DNA of 59,762 nucleotides, taken from a virus. This document shows positions 47,850-57,141 of the stretch, one piece after another; within the stretch, counting starts at the first letter, position 1, and the number at the start of each line of letters is the position of its first letter. The stretch spans positions 1-59,762 of the IMG/VR virus record IMGVR_UViG_3300033148_002141; one strand, given 5' to 3'. Position numbers and translations under genes: made by a program. The notes beneath the pieces were generated by a model. It did no database searches. It saw only the letters and a program-made list of their open reading frames with translations, and was not told the origin of the DNA.

Positions 47850-49550
47850 TTATCCAAGCACGACGCCGGACGTATTCCGACGCCGCTGCTCGGCCTGAAT
47901 TGCCAACAAGTGGTCTGTCCATGCTTTGCTGTGCGTCGTTCGCCGGGGCGGCTCGACGTATCCCGGTCGGAACGCAGCCAAATACTCTGCACATTGTACG
48001 AGTTCATCACATCCGGGGAACTTCACTCGTTTCGTGCCGGTCTTGTGATCGTATTGCGCACGGCGAATCTGCCGTTCTAATTCGGGCATCTTGCCGCGAT
48101 GTATTTGCAGTATGGCCGTCCCTGCAAACGGGCCGATTTCCCGGACCGTCATCCACGACAGCAGTGCTTCCTCCCTACCCAGAATGTCGTCGCTGCCGGG
48201 AAAAAAGCCCGCCATGGGACCTTGCCGCCTGGGTAGGAAGTCCACGAGTTTCAGGGCTTCCCAATAATGCTGCGCCGTTGTTCGATCGTCTTTCGCGCCC
48301 ACAGCGACTTGCCGGCCCATTCGCTGGTCCATCACGATGGCTTCCAATTGGTGTCCGCCATGCCGCTCTTTCAGCGCCCGAGCCCAGATCATGGCGTTCA
48401 CCCCGCCCTCCAGCATGTAAGCATCGTACACTTCGACGTACTTTTCGTCCGGGTCCACGGCGGCCAAGAGCGTGCCGGCCCATTGTCGTCCCGGGTCAAC
48501 CGCCGCATATCGACTGTAGTTCTCCGGAATGGCCCTCGGTTCGCAACCGTGAAGTCCCTGGGGATCGAATAGCCGGTCATAGACCCTTCGCCCGACGGCC
48601 CCGTACTCGCCGTGGAATTTGACCCGCCGAGCATCTTCATTCGGCAGATCGTCGTAAAACGCCTGCTTCTCGTCGGCGTCGATATACGGGTTGTCCATAA
48701 TCAAGAACGTGAATCGCTGTACGCGAGGGTCGCCGGCCAACGCCCGGTCTCGCAATTCGATCAGGTACGGATTGGCGTGTTCCGGACATGCGGAACAGAC
48801 GCCCTTCCCGTGTACGTCCACGAATCCGCGCGCCATCTCGCTCTGAAACAATTCGTTCCCGATATGCTCGTCGATCCACCCGTAATGGTATACGTCCCCT
48901 TGTGGCGGATTGGCCGAGCCACCAGCCGACCGCCACAATGAGCGCCAACCGGTCGTGCGGAATCGGATCAACCGCGGCTCGCGCTTGCCGAAGTCCTCGT
49001 ATTTGACCTCGACCAGGTGCGGTGGAATCAGCGGTGGAGCATCCCGCCACTTCTCCTTGTAGGCCAGATCGTACGGGTCCAATTCCACTGGATTGTCCGG
49101 ATTCGGCCGGACGGCACGCCACTTGCCCGAATGTTCGTCCTGAATGATCTTGAATGCGCCCGGTTCACTCAATTTGCGCCACATCGTCTGCGATAGATGA
49201 TCGGCACTCAAACCCACCACCAGACTATTGCCGTTATATCGCGGGAACTTGTCGTAAGGATCACACCCCAAATGGGCCCGGGCGTACTCCACTGCGGCAC
49301 TAAGCGTTTTGCCGCTCCTGTTCGACCCGTCTGCCAACCGCCATCGGGCTGAACACGCATGAAACGCCGCTCCCACCGGCAGCGGCCTGAACAAGACCAG
49401 TGCTTCCATCCGCTTCTTCACCAGCTTGGCCAGCACCCGGCGCAAGCGCTCGGTCTGCGGAGACGGCACCGTGCCGCCGTTCCGGGAATGAGGGCGCACC
49501 GATTCGCCTCGCAATTCCCGCTCCAGCGCTTCTCGATCGAAATCAATCAT
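47850..49550 (-). CDS. terL: Terminase large subunit
   Basis: 566 aa from ATG 49550. The packaging ATPase shows Walker A GSNRSGKT at 75-82. The C-terminal RNase H-like nuclease shows YAAVDPGRQWAGTLLAAVD and AIVMDQRMGRQVAVGA. A Cys-rich insertion (GVCSACPEHANPYLIEL) is present. It translocates and cuts genome DNA at the portal. Its start overlaps the upstream coil gene, a likely small-terminase partner. Confidence 0.85.
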   Translation of the reverse strand: MIDFDREALERELRGESVRPHSRNGGTVPSPQTERLRRVLAKLVKKRMEALVLFRPLPVGAAFHACSARWRLADGSNRSGKTLSAAVEYARAHLGCDPYDKFPRYNGNSLVVGLSADHLSQTMWRKLSEPGAFKIIQDEHSGKWRAVRPNPDNPVELDPYDLAYKEKWRDAPPLIPPHLVEVKYEDFGKREPRLIRFRTTGWRSLWRSAGGSANPPQGDVYHYGWIDEHIGNELFQSEMARGFVDVHGKGVCSACPEHANPYLIELRDRALAGDPRVQRFTFLIMDNPYIDADEKQAFYDDLPNEDARRVKFHGEYGAVGRRVYDRLFDPQGLHGCEPRAIPENYSRYAAVDPGRQWAGTLLAAVDPDEKYVEVYDAYMLEGGVNAMIWARALKERHGGHQLEAIVMDQRMGRQVAVGAKDDRTTAQHYWEALKLVDFLPRRQGPMAGFFPGSDDILGREEALLSWMTVREIGPFAGTAILQIHRGKMPELERQIRRAQYDHKTGTKRVKFPGCDELVQCAEYLAAFRPGYVEPPRRTTHSKAWTDHLLAIQAEQRRRNTSGVVLG

Positions 49551-49833
49551 CGGCTTGTAGCAGTGCCTTGGCTTCCGCTTCCAGCGCTTCGATGTCGTCC
49601 GGCAAATCGTCATCTTCGGGCTCAGAAGTGACGTTGATGATCTTTAGAATCTCGATCATCAACCGCACCCGATTCTGCTCGTTCTTCGCGGTCCTTTGCA
49701 GCCGGGTGACTTCCTTCCCCAATTCCTCCAGCCCGTCGTATTCTTCGATAATCGAAGCTACCAGCGGCCGAATGTCGATGCGGCGCTCGAGCCCTTTGCG
49801 CAGCTCCCGTATTGTGTCGATCTCGTCAGCCAT
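49543..49833 (-). CDS. Coiled-coil protein, candidate small terminase or packaging factor
   Basis: 96 aa from ATG 49833. DEIDTIRELRKGLERRIDIR, then a coil (LEELGKEVTRLQRTAKNEQN) and an acidic tail (DDDLPDDIEALEAEAKALLQ). The position directly upstream of terL and the overlap suggest a packaging role. No HTH is visible. Confidence 0.65.
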   Translation of the reverse strand: MADEIDTIRELRKGLERRIDIRPLVASIIEEYDGLEELGKEVTRLQRTAKNEQNRVRLMIEILKIINVTSEPEDDDLPDDIEALEAEAKALLQADD

Positions 49834-49843
49834 CGCAATCCCG

Positions 49844-50152
49844 CTATCGGTAGTGCTGCAATTCGTCGCAGACGACAACCAACCGCTCTCTGGCCTTGTA
49901 TTCGCCCCGTGTTTTCCATGTATATCGCCGCAGCGGTCCATTGATCCGAACACGAGTACCTTTTTTCAGTCCGGCCAATCGTTCCGCTATATCGCCGCTG
50001 GCTTGCACGGGAATCTCCTGCCCGGCCGCTTTCACAACTGCCTCGACCCGCTGGCCATTCTTACCAGGGGCCAGCAGACAGGGCATTTCCGTCAATACCC
50101 CCAGAAGTATCACTCGGCAGGACGTATCATCGCCTCGGCCGTGCTCAGCCAT
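49844..50152 (-). CDS. OB-fold (SSB-like) protein
   Basis: 102 aa from ATG 50152 (GAGGGGAAGC upstream). Strand pattern CRVILLGVLTEMPCL, VVKAAGQEIPVQASG, GTRVRINGPLRRYTW, RLVVVCDELQHYR is like PriB/SSB OB-folds. It may bind single-stranded DNA or be a small structural piece. Unusual position in the late operon. Confidence 0.6.
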   Translation of the reverse strand: MAEHGRGDDTSCRVILLGVLTEMPCLLAPGKNGQRVEAVVKAAGQEIPVQASGDIAERLAGLKKGTRVRINGPLRRYTWKTRGEYKARERLVVVCDELQHYR

Positions 50153-50436
50153 CGCTTCCCCTCGCATAAGGGACAGTCCACCTCGCGTTCACCACAATCA
50201 CACACCTTGTACGGCATGGCCCGCTGAATCTCTACGTCAATCTCCTCCATGAGCCGCAACACCTTGGCTAGATTTAGCTGTCTCGCCCCTTCGCGCTGCT
50301 TGGCAATCTCTATCAGCGTTTGCCTCTTTACGCGCAGGCTGTACAGCCATTGTTCCAGCCGCTGACGATCGTAAAACACATCTTGAAGCATCGCGGGAAT
50401 ACGACGCCCTACTTGATCGGTTCGCCGACGTTTCAT
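50110..50436 (-). CDS. Hypothetical zinc-motif coiled-coil protein
   Basis: 108 aa from ATG 50436; the frame is open to 50544 through the previous gene. Basic N-terminus (MKRRRTDQVGRR), helical middle (LEQWLYSLRVKRQTLIEIAK) and a Cys cluster CDCGEREVDCPLCEGKRWL. It overlaps the OB-fold gene by 43 bp. Role unknown. Confidence 0.6.
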   Translation of the reverse strand: MKRRRTDQVGRRIPAMLQDVFYDRQRLEQWLYSLRVKRQTLIEIAKQREGARQLNLAKVLRLMEEIDVEIQRAMPYKVCDCGEREVDCPLCEGKRWLSTAEAMIRPAE

Positions 50437-50438
50437 GC

Positions 50439-50777
50439 TTACCCGTGTCCGCTGATCTTGATGGTTCTCGCTGCGCTCTGGGCGTCGCTGGCCACGATCT
50501 TCACCGAATGCAGCCCGAATACAGCACTCGGAAATTCGTGCCACGCATCGCTGGTAACTTGCGTGCTGATTTCCTCCGGCGTGCTATTGACGATCTTGCT
50601 GTACGTCCCGCCGTACTTCTCGGTCCCCACGTAAGTGACGTAATTGGGTGTCGTGAAGCCTGACGGTATGTGAAACAGCGCATCACCAAAGCCCGAGAGT
50701 TGAATCGCGCTGCTGGTCTTCTCCCCGCTGGCTATCGTGACGTCAAACGTCTGTTGCTCTCTTAGGGGGGCGGTCAT
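50439..50777 (-). CDS. Small beta-rich virion-like protein
   Basis: 112 aa from ATG 50777. EQQTFDVTIASGEKTSSAIQ, FHIPSGFTTPNYVTYVGTEK, and a C-terminal IVASDAQSAARTIKISGHG. It looks like a minor capsid or decoration protein; by position between capsid and packaging genes. Confidence 0.65.
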   Translation of the reverse strand: MTAPLREQQTFDVTIASGEKTSSAIQLSGFGDALFHIPSGFTTPNYVTYVGTEKYGGTYSKIVNSTPEEISTQVTSDAWHEFPSAVFGLHSVKIVASDAQSAARTIKISGHG

Positions 50778-50780
50778 TGC

Positions 50781-51575
50781 TCAGTCCTCCCAGGAAGTGA
50801 AAGATAGTGCTTGATTGGTTGCCGTGCTCTCCGGTTCGCCGGTGAATTCGGGCGACTCCGGATCATAGCCCGGCATGTGAACGAACGCGCTCTGCCAATG
50901 GGCTGACCAGCAATTGAAGTTCACCAATACGGGCACGTCCGCCTCATAGCATTTCTTGCAGAACTTCACGTCCTGCGTCCGTTTCAAGGTGACATGATCT
51001 ATGGCTGTGTACTGGTCCTCGAAGTATGGGGGCTCCAGCCGGTCGAATACCCGCATGTCAATCAGCATCATGTGCGTGCCGACTGCCCCGACCCGCTCCC
51101 AACCACGCAATGTCTGGGCGTACTCTCGCTTGATCTTCGGCAAACGCCCGCCCGGCACTCGGGCGAATACCTGCACATCTTCCGCCGGCGGCTTGCCGCA
51201 CGCCGGCGCCGCAAGCACGCATGGCCCCACTTGTTCCGCCTGCTCCTGCATGAATCGCCACGCTTCATCCCAGAACGGGCGGAAACGATTCTGAAATCCA
51301 CGTTTCGGGTTCCATCTTACATACGGGTCGGGCCAGGCGTCCGGATCGACAGTCAGCAGATACTTGCAGTTTTCGGACCGGGCGTATTCCACGGCCATAT
51401 TCCGCATCTGGCCGATACGGTGACTGCTCGCCTCATGCAAGAACGGGTGCACTTGTGGATAGTGCTTGGCCAAGTTCATGCCGAATACGAACAGCCATGT
51501 TCCTAACTTGACCGTTTCCGTTCCGTAACCGGCCGGACGGGTCAAGCATAAACGCACTTCTTCGGGCTGGTGCAA
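50781..51575 (-). CDS. Glycosyltransferase-like protein (GT-A type)
   Basis: 264 aa; TTG 51575 is the only start covering the domain (next Met is residue 33). It contains RIGQMRNMAVEYARSENCKY, then a DxD-like LLTVDPDAWPDPYVRWNPKR and VGTHMMLIDMRVFDRLEPPY. The same family pattern occurs in phage-encoded nucleotide-sugar-using enzymes. A moron within the capsid operon; the acceptor is unknown. Confidence 0.65.
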   Translation of the reverse strand: MHQPEEVRLCLTRPAGYGTETVKLGTWLFVFGMNLAKHYPQVHPFLHEASSHRIGQMRNMAVEYARSENCKYLLTVDPDAWPDPYVRWNPKRGFQNRFRPFWDEAWRFMQEQAEQVGPCVLAAPACGKPPAEDVQVFARVPGGRLPKIKREYAQTLRGWERVGAVGTHMMLIDMRVFDRLEPPYFEDQYTAIDHVTLKRTQDVKFCKKCYEADVPVLVNFNCWSAHWQSAFVHMPGYDPESPEFTGEPESTATNQALSFTSWED

Positions 51576-51662
51576 AATGCGCTCTCTGCAAAGTGGTGAT
51601 AATATCGGGCCGCCCGACCCGCTGTCGCCAGCAGGCGGCCAGGCGGCCCGGTAGGGGGTACG
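51576..51662 (-). terminator. GC-rich hairpin between decoration and glycosyltransferase genes
   Basis: GGGCCGCC pairs with GGCGGCCC around about 32 nt. In the minus-strand sense GATATTAT follows. No classical T-run, so termination is uncertain. It may lower read-through into the glycosyltransferase. Confidence 0.4.
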
Positions 51663-52286
51663 TCAAGCCTGAACTCCGGTTTGGAGACCAAAGTGGACGT
51701 TCACCAATTCAGCGGTGACCTCGGAGGTCGTACCGTCCTTCAAATAGGTTGCAACGACCGTATCGGCGGCAGCCGCCTTGCCATTGCGCCCGGCACCTGC
51801 CATCTGCACGGCATCACCTGCGCTTCCTGCGGCAACACCGGTCTGCCCCTCCACCAGACACGGACCCGCTTCCACTACGTAGAACAGATCGTACTGGGCG
51901 ATGGTGGTTTCCAATCCGCCTTGCGACGTGTCTTCCGTGCCGTAGTAATAGGCGTCGTCCATCGGCTTACAGGGTTCGCCGCCGGTGCCCGCTACGCCAT
52001 CAACACGGCGTCCCCAATCGCCAGGCGTGGTGGCCGCATTGCTCAACCGGAACGACAGCCACTTTCTGGCTACAGCCAAATCACCGCCGCTGTCATTCTT
52101 TACCACCCGCAAGATGACCGGAATACCGGTGTTGTGGATGGTATCTTTCACCTGGTACAACTTCCCTTCCAGATTGGACGCCGGCCCACTATCGCTGAGG
52201 GTCACCAGACTGTTGGCTCCCCTTTTCGCGTCCGAATACGTGCTGCCACGCGGGAAAGGAAGCGCCTTTTCGATAATCGCACTCAT
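51663..52286 (-). CDS. Putative head decoration protein
   Basis: 207 aa from ATG 52286 (AAGGAGGGCTAAT, strong). Soluble and beta-rich (IPVILRVVKNDSGGDLAVAR, TTIAQYDLFYVVEAGPCLVE). It directly follows the capsid gene with a strong SD, as an abundant decoration or cement protein would. Confidence 0.65.
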   Translation of the reverse strand: MSAIIEKALPFPRGSTYSDAKRGANSLVTLSDSGPASNLEGKLYQVKDTIHNTGIPVILRVVKNDSGGDLAVARKWLSFRLSNAATTPGDWGRRVDGVAGTGGEPCKPMDDAYYYGTEDTSQGGLETTIAQYDLFYVVEAGPCLVEGQTGVAAGSAGDAVQMAGAGRNGKAAAADTVVATYLKDGTTSEVTAELVNVHFGLQTGVQA

Positions 52287-52300
52287 ATTAGCCCTCCTTT

Positions 52301-53365
52301 CTAGCTAATGCTGCGCAGGCAAGGGAAGAACGCCGGCGTCTCGAATCGCATGTTGCAGTACGTCCGCAACACGATCATGTCCGTCAGCGTCGTTATGTCC
52401 TCGTCAGTCTTCTTGCCAACCACCTGCCCGAGCATGTTGCGGAATTCGATGTGGTCCTTCGACAGACCGTAGGCAACATTCGGGGTGCAGTAGTGATCCG
52501 CAATCAACTCACTGCCGTTGTGACTGAGACCTCGGAACCCGAGCTTTAATAGCTCCGGAATCTGAGAGATTTCGATTCGCTCCTTGTCGTGCAAGGACAG
52601 CCGGCATAGCCGCAGCATTTCGGGCGTCATAACCCACACGTCCGGAACGATCCCGTGCAGCGATTCGACGTGCGTTTCCGCCCAATCCATTGCTTCACGC
52701 CACGTATACTGCCAGGTCTTCGTGGTGGCAGACCATCCCGAATTGGTGTAATCGGCCACGATGGGCGAATTGAAGAAATACTCCAAGGAGCCAGTCCCGT
52801 TGGGCCATGTGCCGTCAAACTTGCCGGCCCCGTAATAATTCAGGACCATGCTCAGGCCGGCATACGTTCCGGCTGGTACTCCCGCGACCCCAGATGCCGC
52901 GCTGATGTCGGAGTACATCGTCTCCAACCCATCCATGTGGTCTTCCTCGGTCGAATCGCCATCCTTGAATATCTCGGAGCAGAGATGCTTGTTGAAATCG
53001 CGCGATAGCGCATCGAGCGCCGCCTTGACAAGATTGAACAAGGCCAGCTTGTTGTCTTGCTGAACGAGTTGTTCAAATTCGCTAATCGATTCGCCCTCGC
53101 GCCAATGGTGCCACTTCACGCTGGCTTCGCGCCATCGGTTACGTCTCGGCGGTGAATAGCTGTCCATGTCGTCGGCGTATTCAGGAGTCGCTTCTTTGTA
53201 CTCCACACGCCAATTGACAGAGGGGCCGCCCTGGTTATAGGTGATTGCACCCCAGGAATCGAGAAGCCCCATTACCCGCTTGTGGCGGTCGCCGGGTTTG
53301 GTCAGCTTCTTGATCTCCTTGTCGATCGTACTGACACTTACCCGTGCACTAGATGAGACAGGCAT
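52301..53365 (-). CDS. Major capsid protein (HK97-fold candidate)
   Basis: 354 aa from ATG 53365 (GGAGAGTCAT upstream). The N-arm (SVSTIDKEIKKLTKPGDRHK), EFEQLVQQDNKLALFNLVKA spine-helix-like region and the C-terminal IEFRNMLGQVVGKKTDEDIT, TLTDMIVLRTYCNMRFETPA fit a capsid subunit of HK97 type. Flanked by scaffold and decoration genes. A nested hairpin lies before it in the mRNA. Confidence 0.78.
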   Translation of the reverse strand: MPVSSSARVSVSTIDKEIKKLTKPGDRHKRVMGLLDSWGAITYNQGGPSVNWRVEYKEATPEYADDMDSYSPPRRNRWREASVKWHHWREGESISEFEQLVQQDNKLALFNLVKAALDALSRDFNKHLCSEIFKDGDSTEEDHMDGLETMYSDISAASGVAGVPAGTYAGLSMVLNYYGAGKFDGTWPNGTGSLEYFFNSPIVADYTNSGWSATTKTWQYTWREAMDWAETHVESLHGIVPDVWVMTPEMLRLCRLSLHDKERIEISQIPELLKLGFRGLSHNGSELIADHYCTPNVAYGLSKDHIEFRNMLGQVVGKKTDEDITTLTDMIVLRTYCNMRFETPAFFPCLRSIS

Positions 53366-53573
53366 ATGACTCTCCACAAAGTGAACTTATCCGATTTGCC
53401 AAGCGAAGGGTTTATGGGCACGCTGGCATGGTGCGTTGTGGAGAAGGGCCGCGAGAAGGGTGTGGGCGTAATGCGGGAACTAGGGCGGGGTCTTCCCCGA
53501 AGGAAGAGTTGGCCGCCCCGCGTTCCCGCGCACCAGCCGCCCCCTTCTCCTTTAGCGACTGGTGTGTATCCAA
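53366..53573 (-). promoter_or_regulatory. Intergenic leader with a three-tier nested hairpin
   Basis: Between the scaffold and capsid genes. Positions 53473-53529 nest three stems: GCGGGAAC/GTTCCCGC (53473-53480 with 53522-53529), GCGGGG/CCCCGC (53485-53490 with 53516-53521) and CTTCC/GGAAG (53492-53496 with 53502-53506). On the mRNA strand the loop is TTCGG. It could be an RNA-processing, partial-termination or stability element that raises capsid yield. Confidence 0.6.
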
Positions 53574-54551
53574 TCAGAGCATGCCGCTATCACGCATACA
53601 TGCCTGTAGGAAATCAAAGTCCTCGTCTCCAGCCGAATCCGGTGCCGGCGACACTGCCGGTCTGTGCCGAGCCGCCGGACTCGCCTTGCGCGTCGGCTGC
53701 CGTTGCGCTTCCAATCGGGCGGCACGCTGTTCGGCCAGGACGCGGAATACTCCGAGATTGCTCATATGTGGTTCGGCCGCCTTCAGTCTACGGGCAGCCT
53801 GAATGAACTCCAAGCCTTCCTTGGTAAGCTGTCCTTGCGCTCCCGGCGGCGGCGGTTGTTTGTCCACGTACAGCCATTCTGCGTTTTCCTGCTCGAATTG
53901 GTTCAGCGCTGCAATCTCCTGTTGCTGGGCCGCCTGCGATTGAAGCCATTGTTGCGTCTGTTCGGCGATTGTTTGTTCTCGCTGCTTCAGTAGCGGACCC
54001 AAGACCTGCTCCGGATCGGTTGCCAACAAGTATGCCGTCTTGGCAACCTTCGTGGATAGCTCTTGTGCCATCCGCATTTGGTCGCTCGGAACCTCGGACT
54101 TGTCCGACCGGATTTGGCTTTGCAGCAGTTGAAACTCTTCCCAGGTAGGCGCCTTGGTGCCCTCCGAAGTGCTCGCCTGCTGAGGCTGCTGCTTGCTTTG
54201 CAGGTACTCCATGACTTCCTGCATCCGTTCCGGAGGAATCAACTTCCCCCGCTGGGCGTCCTCATCACGCTGGCGTATTGCCGTGCGCAATTCCCGAACG
54301 GATCGCAAGAATTCCGCGTCATTTGTGAATCGTGTACTCGCGTTGTCGCCGTAAACCTCGTCGTACCATTTCGTCAACCGAAGTGGATCATCGTCATCGG
54401 CGGTCGATTGTTCTACACCGTCGTCCATGTCCGGAGTGTCCGCAACGGCATCATGCGTCGGCTCTTGATCCGGCTCGTCCGTCACCTGATCTCCTTGGAC
54501 ATTCGGCTGATCCTGGTCATCCACAGCATCGCTGGGCGGCTCGCTGGGCAT
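53574..54551 (-). CDS. Scaffolding protein
   Basis: 325 aa from ATG 54551. Acidic, low-complexity N-terminus (PDMDDGVEQSTADDDDPLRL), Gln-rich helices (RMQEVMEYLQSKQQPQQAST, QTQQWLQSQAAQQQEIAALN) and a basic C-terminus (RQPTRKASPAARHRPAVSPA) that would bind capsid subunits. Composition and position before the capsid gene fit a scaffold. Confidence 0.78.
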   Translation of the reverse strand: MPSEPPSDAVDDQDQPNVQGDQVTDEPDQEPTHDAVADTPDMDDGVEQSTADDDDPLRLTKWYDEVYGDNASTRFTNDAEFLRSVRELRTAIRQRDEDAQRGKLIPPERMQEVMEYLQSKQQPQQASTSEGTKAPTWEEFQLLQSQIRSDKSEVPSDQMRMAQELSTKVAKTAYLLATDPEQVLGPLLKQREQTIAEQTQQWLQSQAAQQQEIAALNQFEQENAEWLYVDKQPPPPGAQGQLTKEGLEFIQAARRLKAAEPHMSNLGVFRVLAEQRAARLEAQRQPTRKASPAARHRPAVSPAPDSAGDEDFDFLQACMRDSGML

Positions 54552-54665
54552 AATAGCGTCCCCAAGTTGAAAGCGGAGAAGGGCTTTCAATCTACGCAAC
54601 ACGACCTTGAGAAGGGGCGTCAATGACGGCAAGTTGGAGAAGGAGGGATGCCATCACTGTGACAA

Positions 54666-54695
54666 ATTATAGCGATATGAGTTCCACCTGGACAA
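54666..54695 (-). promoter_or_regulatory. Promoter of the capsid/late operon
   Basis: Minus strand: TTGTCC (54690-54695) and consensus TATAAT (54666-54671), spacer 18. It sits between the glycosyltransferase stop (54702) and the scaffold start (54551). Only one near-consensus -10 of this quality was seen in the late region. Confidence 0.6.
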
Positions 54696-54701
54696 GCACG
54701 T

Positions 54702-55367
54702 CTATGCCAATTTCCACTTCTTTTGGAGGGTTTTCCGATTTTTTTCCCAGTACGGACGGTCAATTCCGGTGGTTTGGCTACGCTTATGGCGTATTGGTAG
54801 GGGTACCTCCCGGAGGGTTCCGCCCGATTCAACCACGCGGATTCCTAGATCGACATCTTCGCAGAGTTGCGGGACAAAAACGGGGTCGAACAGCCAGGGC
54901 CAGCGTCGTAAGAGGCCATATCGCCCCGCCACACACCAACCTTCCAGGTAGCGGTATTTGCCCACAGGAGAATCGTAGCCGAATCCATCCGGCCCGCAAT
55001 ACTTCAGTGCTGGACCGGCCAGCGCATTCTCTGTCAAAGCCTCCATCAATGGCTCGATCCACGGTCCGCAGAACTCCAAGTCATCATTCAGCACCACAAC
55101 CGCGTCATCATCATGGGCCAGCATCACCCTCCAAGCGGCATTGCACGCGCGCACAAACCCCACCCGTTCGTGGTATCGGAGCAATAGACACTCATTGCCA
55201 TATTCGGCCAAATACGCAGCCCACGTCAGCGATTCCCTGGCGCCCGCTTCGTCGTCCGTATTGCAGACCACGTAAAGCCGACACGTCGGTGTATGGCAGA
55301 CAAAGGATTCGCAGAATATCTGTAGAAGCCGAGCGTGACCGCAGGTCGGAATGATGATGTGATTCAT
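54702..55367 (-). CDS. GT2-type glycosyltransferase
   Basis: 221 aa from ATG 55367. It contains IIIPTCGHARLLQIFCESFV, RVGFVRACNAAWRVM, the DxD-like VVVLNDDLEFCGPWIEPLME, and EDVDLGIRVVESGG, the usual GT2 (GT-A) layout with ED...G at the catalytic end. Follows the radical SAM gene with a four-base gap. Donor and acceptor are unknown. Confidence 0.82.
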   Translation of the reverse strand: MNHIIIPTCGHARLLQIFCESFVCHTPTCRLYVVCNTDDEAGARESLTWAAYLAEYGNECLLLRYHERVGFVRACNAAWRVMLAHDDDAVVVLNDDLEFCGPWIEPLMEALTENALAGPALKYCGPDGFGYDSPVGKYRYLEGWCVAGRYGLLRRWPWLFDPVFVPQLCEDVDLGIRVVESGGTLREVPLPIRHKRSQTTGIDRPYWEKNRKTLQKKWKLA

Positions 55368-55371
55368 AGAT

Positions 55372-56436
55372 TCAGAGAAAGTTCTTGTGCGGTTTTGGTT
55401 CACACAAACACTGGATTTCCCTGTTGATACCGTCGCAGCGACAGAACGGCACACATTCTCGCATGTCAATCGAGTTCACGACCTGCCGCTTGCGTTCCCC
55501 CTCCCAGATGGCCTTGAATGATTCCGTCCGGAGATTCCCCAGGTAATACTTCTCCACGCCGCGGAAGTAGCAGCAGACAGACAGGTTGCCGTCCGCCTGA
55601 ATGGTTCCCACGAATGACGCGCCGTGACACTTCTTGTACGGCCGGCGCGGCTCGCCGAATCGGCGGTACTTGTGTTCCGACGCCAGCACTTGAAAGCCTT
55701 GTCTGGCGTATTGCTTGCAGACCGGAAACACGTCTGCAATCGGGGTCTGATCCCAATTGAACGGCCGGAATTGAATGTAGTCCGGCCGTTCTTTGTCGGA
55801 GAACTCTTCGTCGAACAATCGCACGCACCGCAACATGCCAGCTTTGGTGTCCTGTCCCACAAGATAGCCCACCCCCACGGTGCATTGCTTGTCGCAATCG
55901 TGTGCTACCGCCACCAGCTTCCCGATGTTCCAGAGCACGCGATTCCATCCCCGTTCGTCGCAGCCGTGAGTTTGCCTGTATGTCGCTGCATCGTAGGCAT
56001 CCACACTTACCCGAATCCATTCGCAGGCCATCACCAGTCGCAGGCTGGCAACCGTGTGCAATAGACTGCCGTTGGTAATCAGCCCAACAGACAACCCACG
56101 CTCGTGTGCATACTTAATCGCTTCCAGAGTATCGGGATTGCATAAGGGCTCGCCGCCGCCGGTGAAAATCAGGCCCCTCACGCCGTATTCGGCCATCTGC
56201 CCGATCCAGTCCTGTGCTTCGACCAGCGACAGTTCGCCCCCAGCGCTCTTTCCGCCGCTGCACTGCGGGCAATGATGATTGCAGATGTTCGTCATGTCGA
56301 ACTCCATCGTCACCGGGGGGGCGATTTCGCCGCGCAAATACGCATCTACCCGGTCACGGTGGTGTGTCAACAACTTCGAGGACGAGAAGATTTCAGCCAT
56401 CGCACCATTCCCACGGTCTTGAAATAGACGCATCAT
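55372..56436 (-). CDS. Radical SAM/SPASM enzyme
   Basis: 354 aa; ATG 56436 abuts the upstream TAA, with ATG 56400 an alternative. The SAM cluster is CNHHCPQC (C52, C56, C59), followed by GLIFTGGGEPLCNPDT. The C-terminal SPASM-like Cys set lies in KKCHGASF, LSVCCYFRG, CVPFCRCDGINREIQCLCEP. SPASM enzymes modify peptides or sugars such as epimerising or dehydrogenating substrates. The glycosyltransferase neighbours suggest carbohydrate chemistry, but peptide modification is possible. Confidence 0.82.
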   Translation of the reverse strand: MMRLFQDRGNGAMAEIFSSSKLLTHHRDRVDAYLRGEIAPPVTMEFDMTNICNHHCPQCSGGKSAGGELSLVEAQDWIGQMAEYGVRGLIFTGGGEPLCNPDTLEAIKYAHERGLSVGLITNGSLLHTVASLRLVMACEWIRVSVDAYDAATYRQTHGCDERGWNRVLWNIGKLVAVAHDCDKQCTVGVGYLVGQDTKAGMLRCVRLFDEEFSDKERPDYIQFRPFNWDQTPIADVFPVCKQYARQGFQVLASEHKYRRFGEPRRPYKKCHGASFVGTIQADGNLSVCCYFRGVEKYYLGNLRTESFKAIWEGERKRQVVNSIDMRECVPFCRCDGINREIQCLCEPKPHKNFL

Positions 56437-57141
56437 TTATGCCGTCGCAATCGTGCCCCATTCCACCAGCGGAGCCAGATATTCCGGCTCGCAGTGTGTC
56501 GAATACGCCGGAATGGATGACCCGATCGTCCGCCCCCGACGCCTGAGTTCACGGAACGCCTCATAACTGTGCGGCCATGTACCTTGGCTCTGCCGCTGCC
56601 ATACGTCACGGTCTGCGCGCAGCGTGTCCGCGTTTACGGCGAAGGTCGCCACCGTCGAATTCGTCCACTTCCAATGACACCACTCGCCCACAAACACCTT
56701 CGTCTCTTCCCCGCCGCCGCGCACTTCGGGATTCGGGCCGTCATTGCGATACTTGTCCGGATGATCGTATAGAGTCACGTAATCGAATCGCCGCAACCCA
56801 TCCGCCAGCACCGCCGGCGCGCCGGATCGGTGAAGGAAATCGTCTTCCAGCAGATACACGTCTCCTTGCAGCTTGCAGGCATAATCAAGCGCCTTGCGAA
56901 ACGCCCGCGCATTATGCCGCTCGTTGATGCGCATTATCATCCCGCGGTATCCCGTTTCTCTAATGCGCTGCACATACTCATCGGTCACACCGTCGCAGAT
57001 CAGCATCCATTCCGGTCCACCGTATTCCGGAGAATACTGGCCGAATACACTCAGCGCATTCCGCAAACACCCCAGATAGCTGAACCATTCAGGCCGAGGC
57101 TTTTTGCTCTGCGTCATAGATGTGCGGTAAATGATGTGCAT
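56437..57141 (-). CDS. Putative glycosyltransferase
   Basis: 234 aa from ATG 57141, with GGAAGG upstream. It contains IIYRTSMTQSKKPRPEWFSY, a DD motif DVYLLEDDFLHRSGAP and SSIPAYSTHCEPEYLAPLVE. The pattern is that of GT-A-like enzymes in phages. It may be followed by the radical SAM enzyme in one transcript. Confidence 0.65.
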   Translation of the reverse strand: MHIIYRTSMTQSKKPRPEWFSYLGCLRNALSVFGQYSPEYGGPEWMLICDGVTDEYVQRIRETGYRGMIMRINERHNARAFRKALDYACKLQGDVYLLEDDFLHRSGAPAVLADGLRRFDYVTLYDHPDKYRNDGPNPEVRGGGEETKVFVGEWCHWKWTNSTVATFAVNADTLRADRDVWQRQSQGTWPHSYEAFRELRRRGRTIGSSIPAYSTHCEPEYLAPLVEWGTIATA

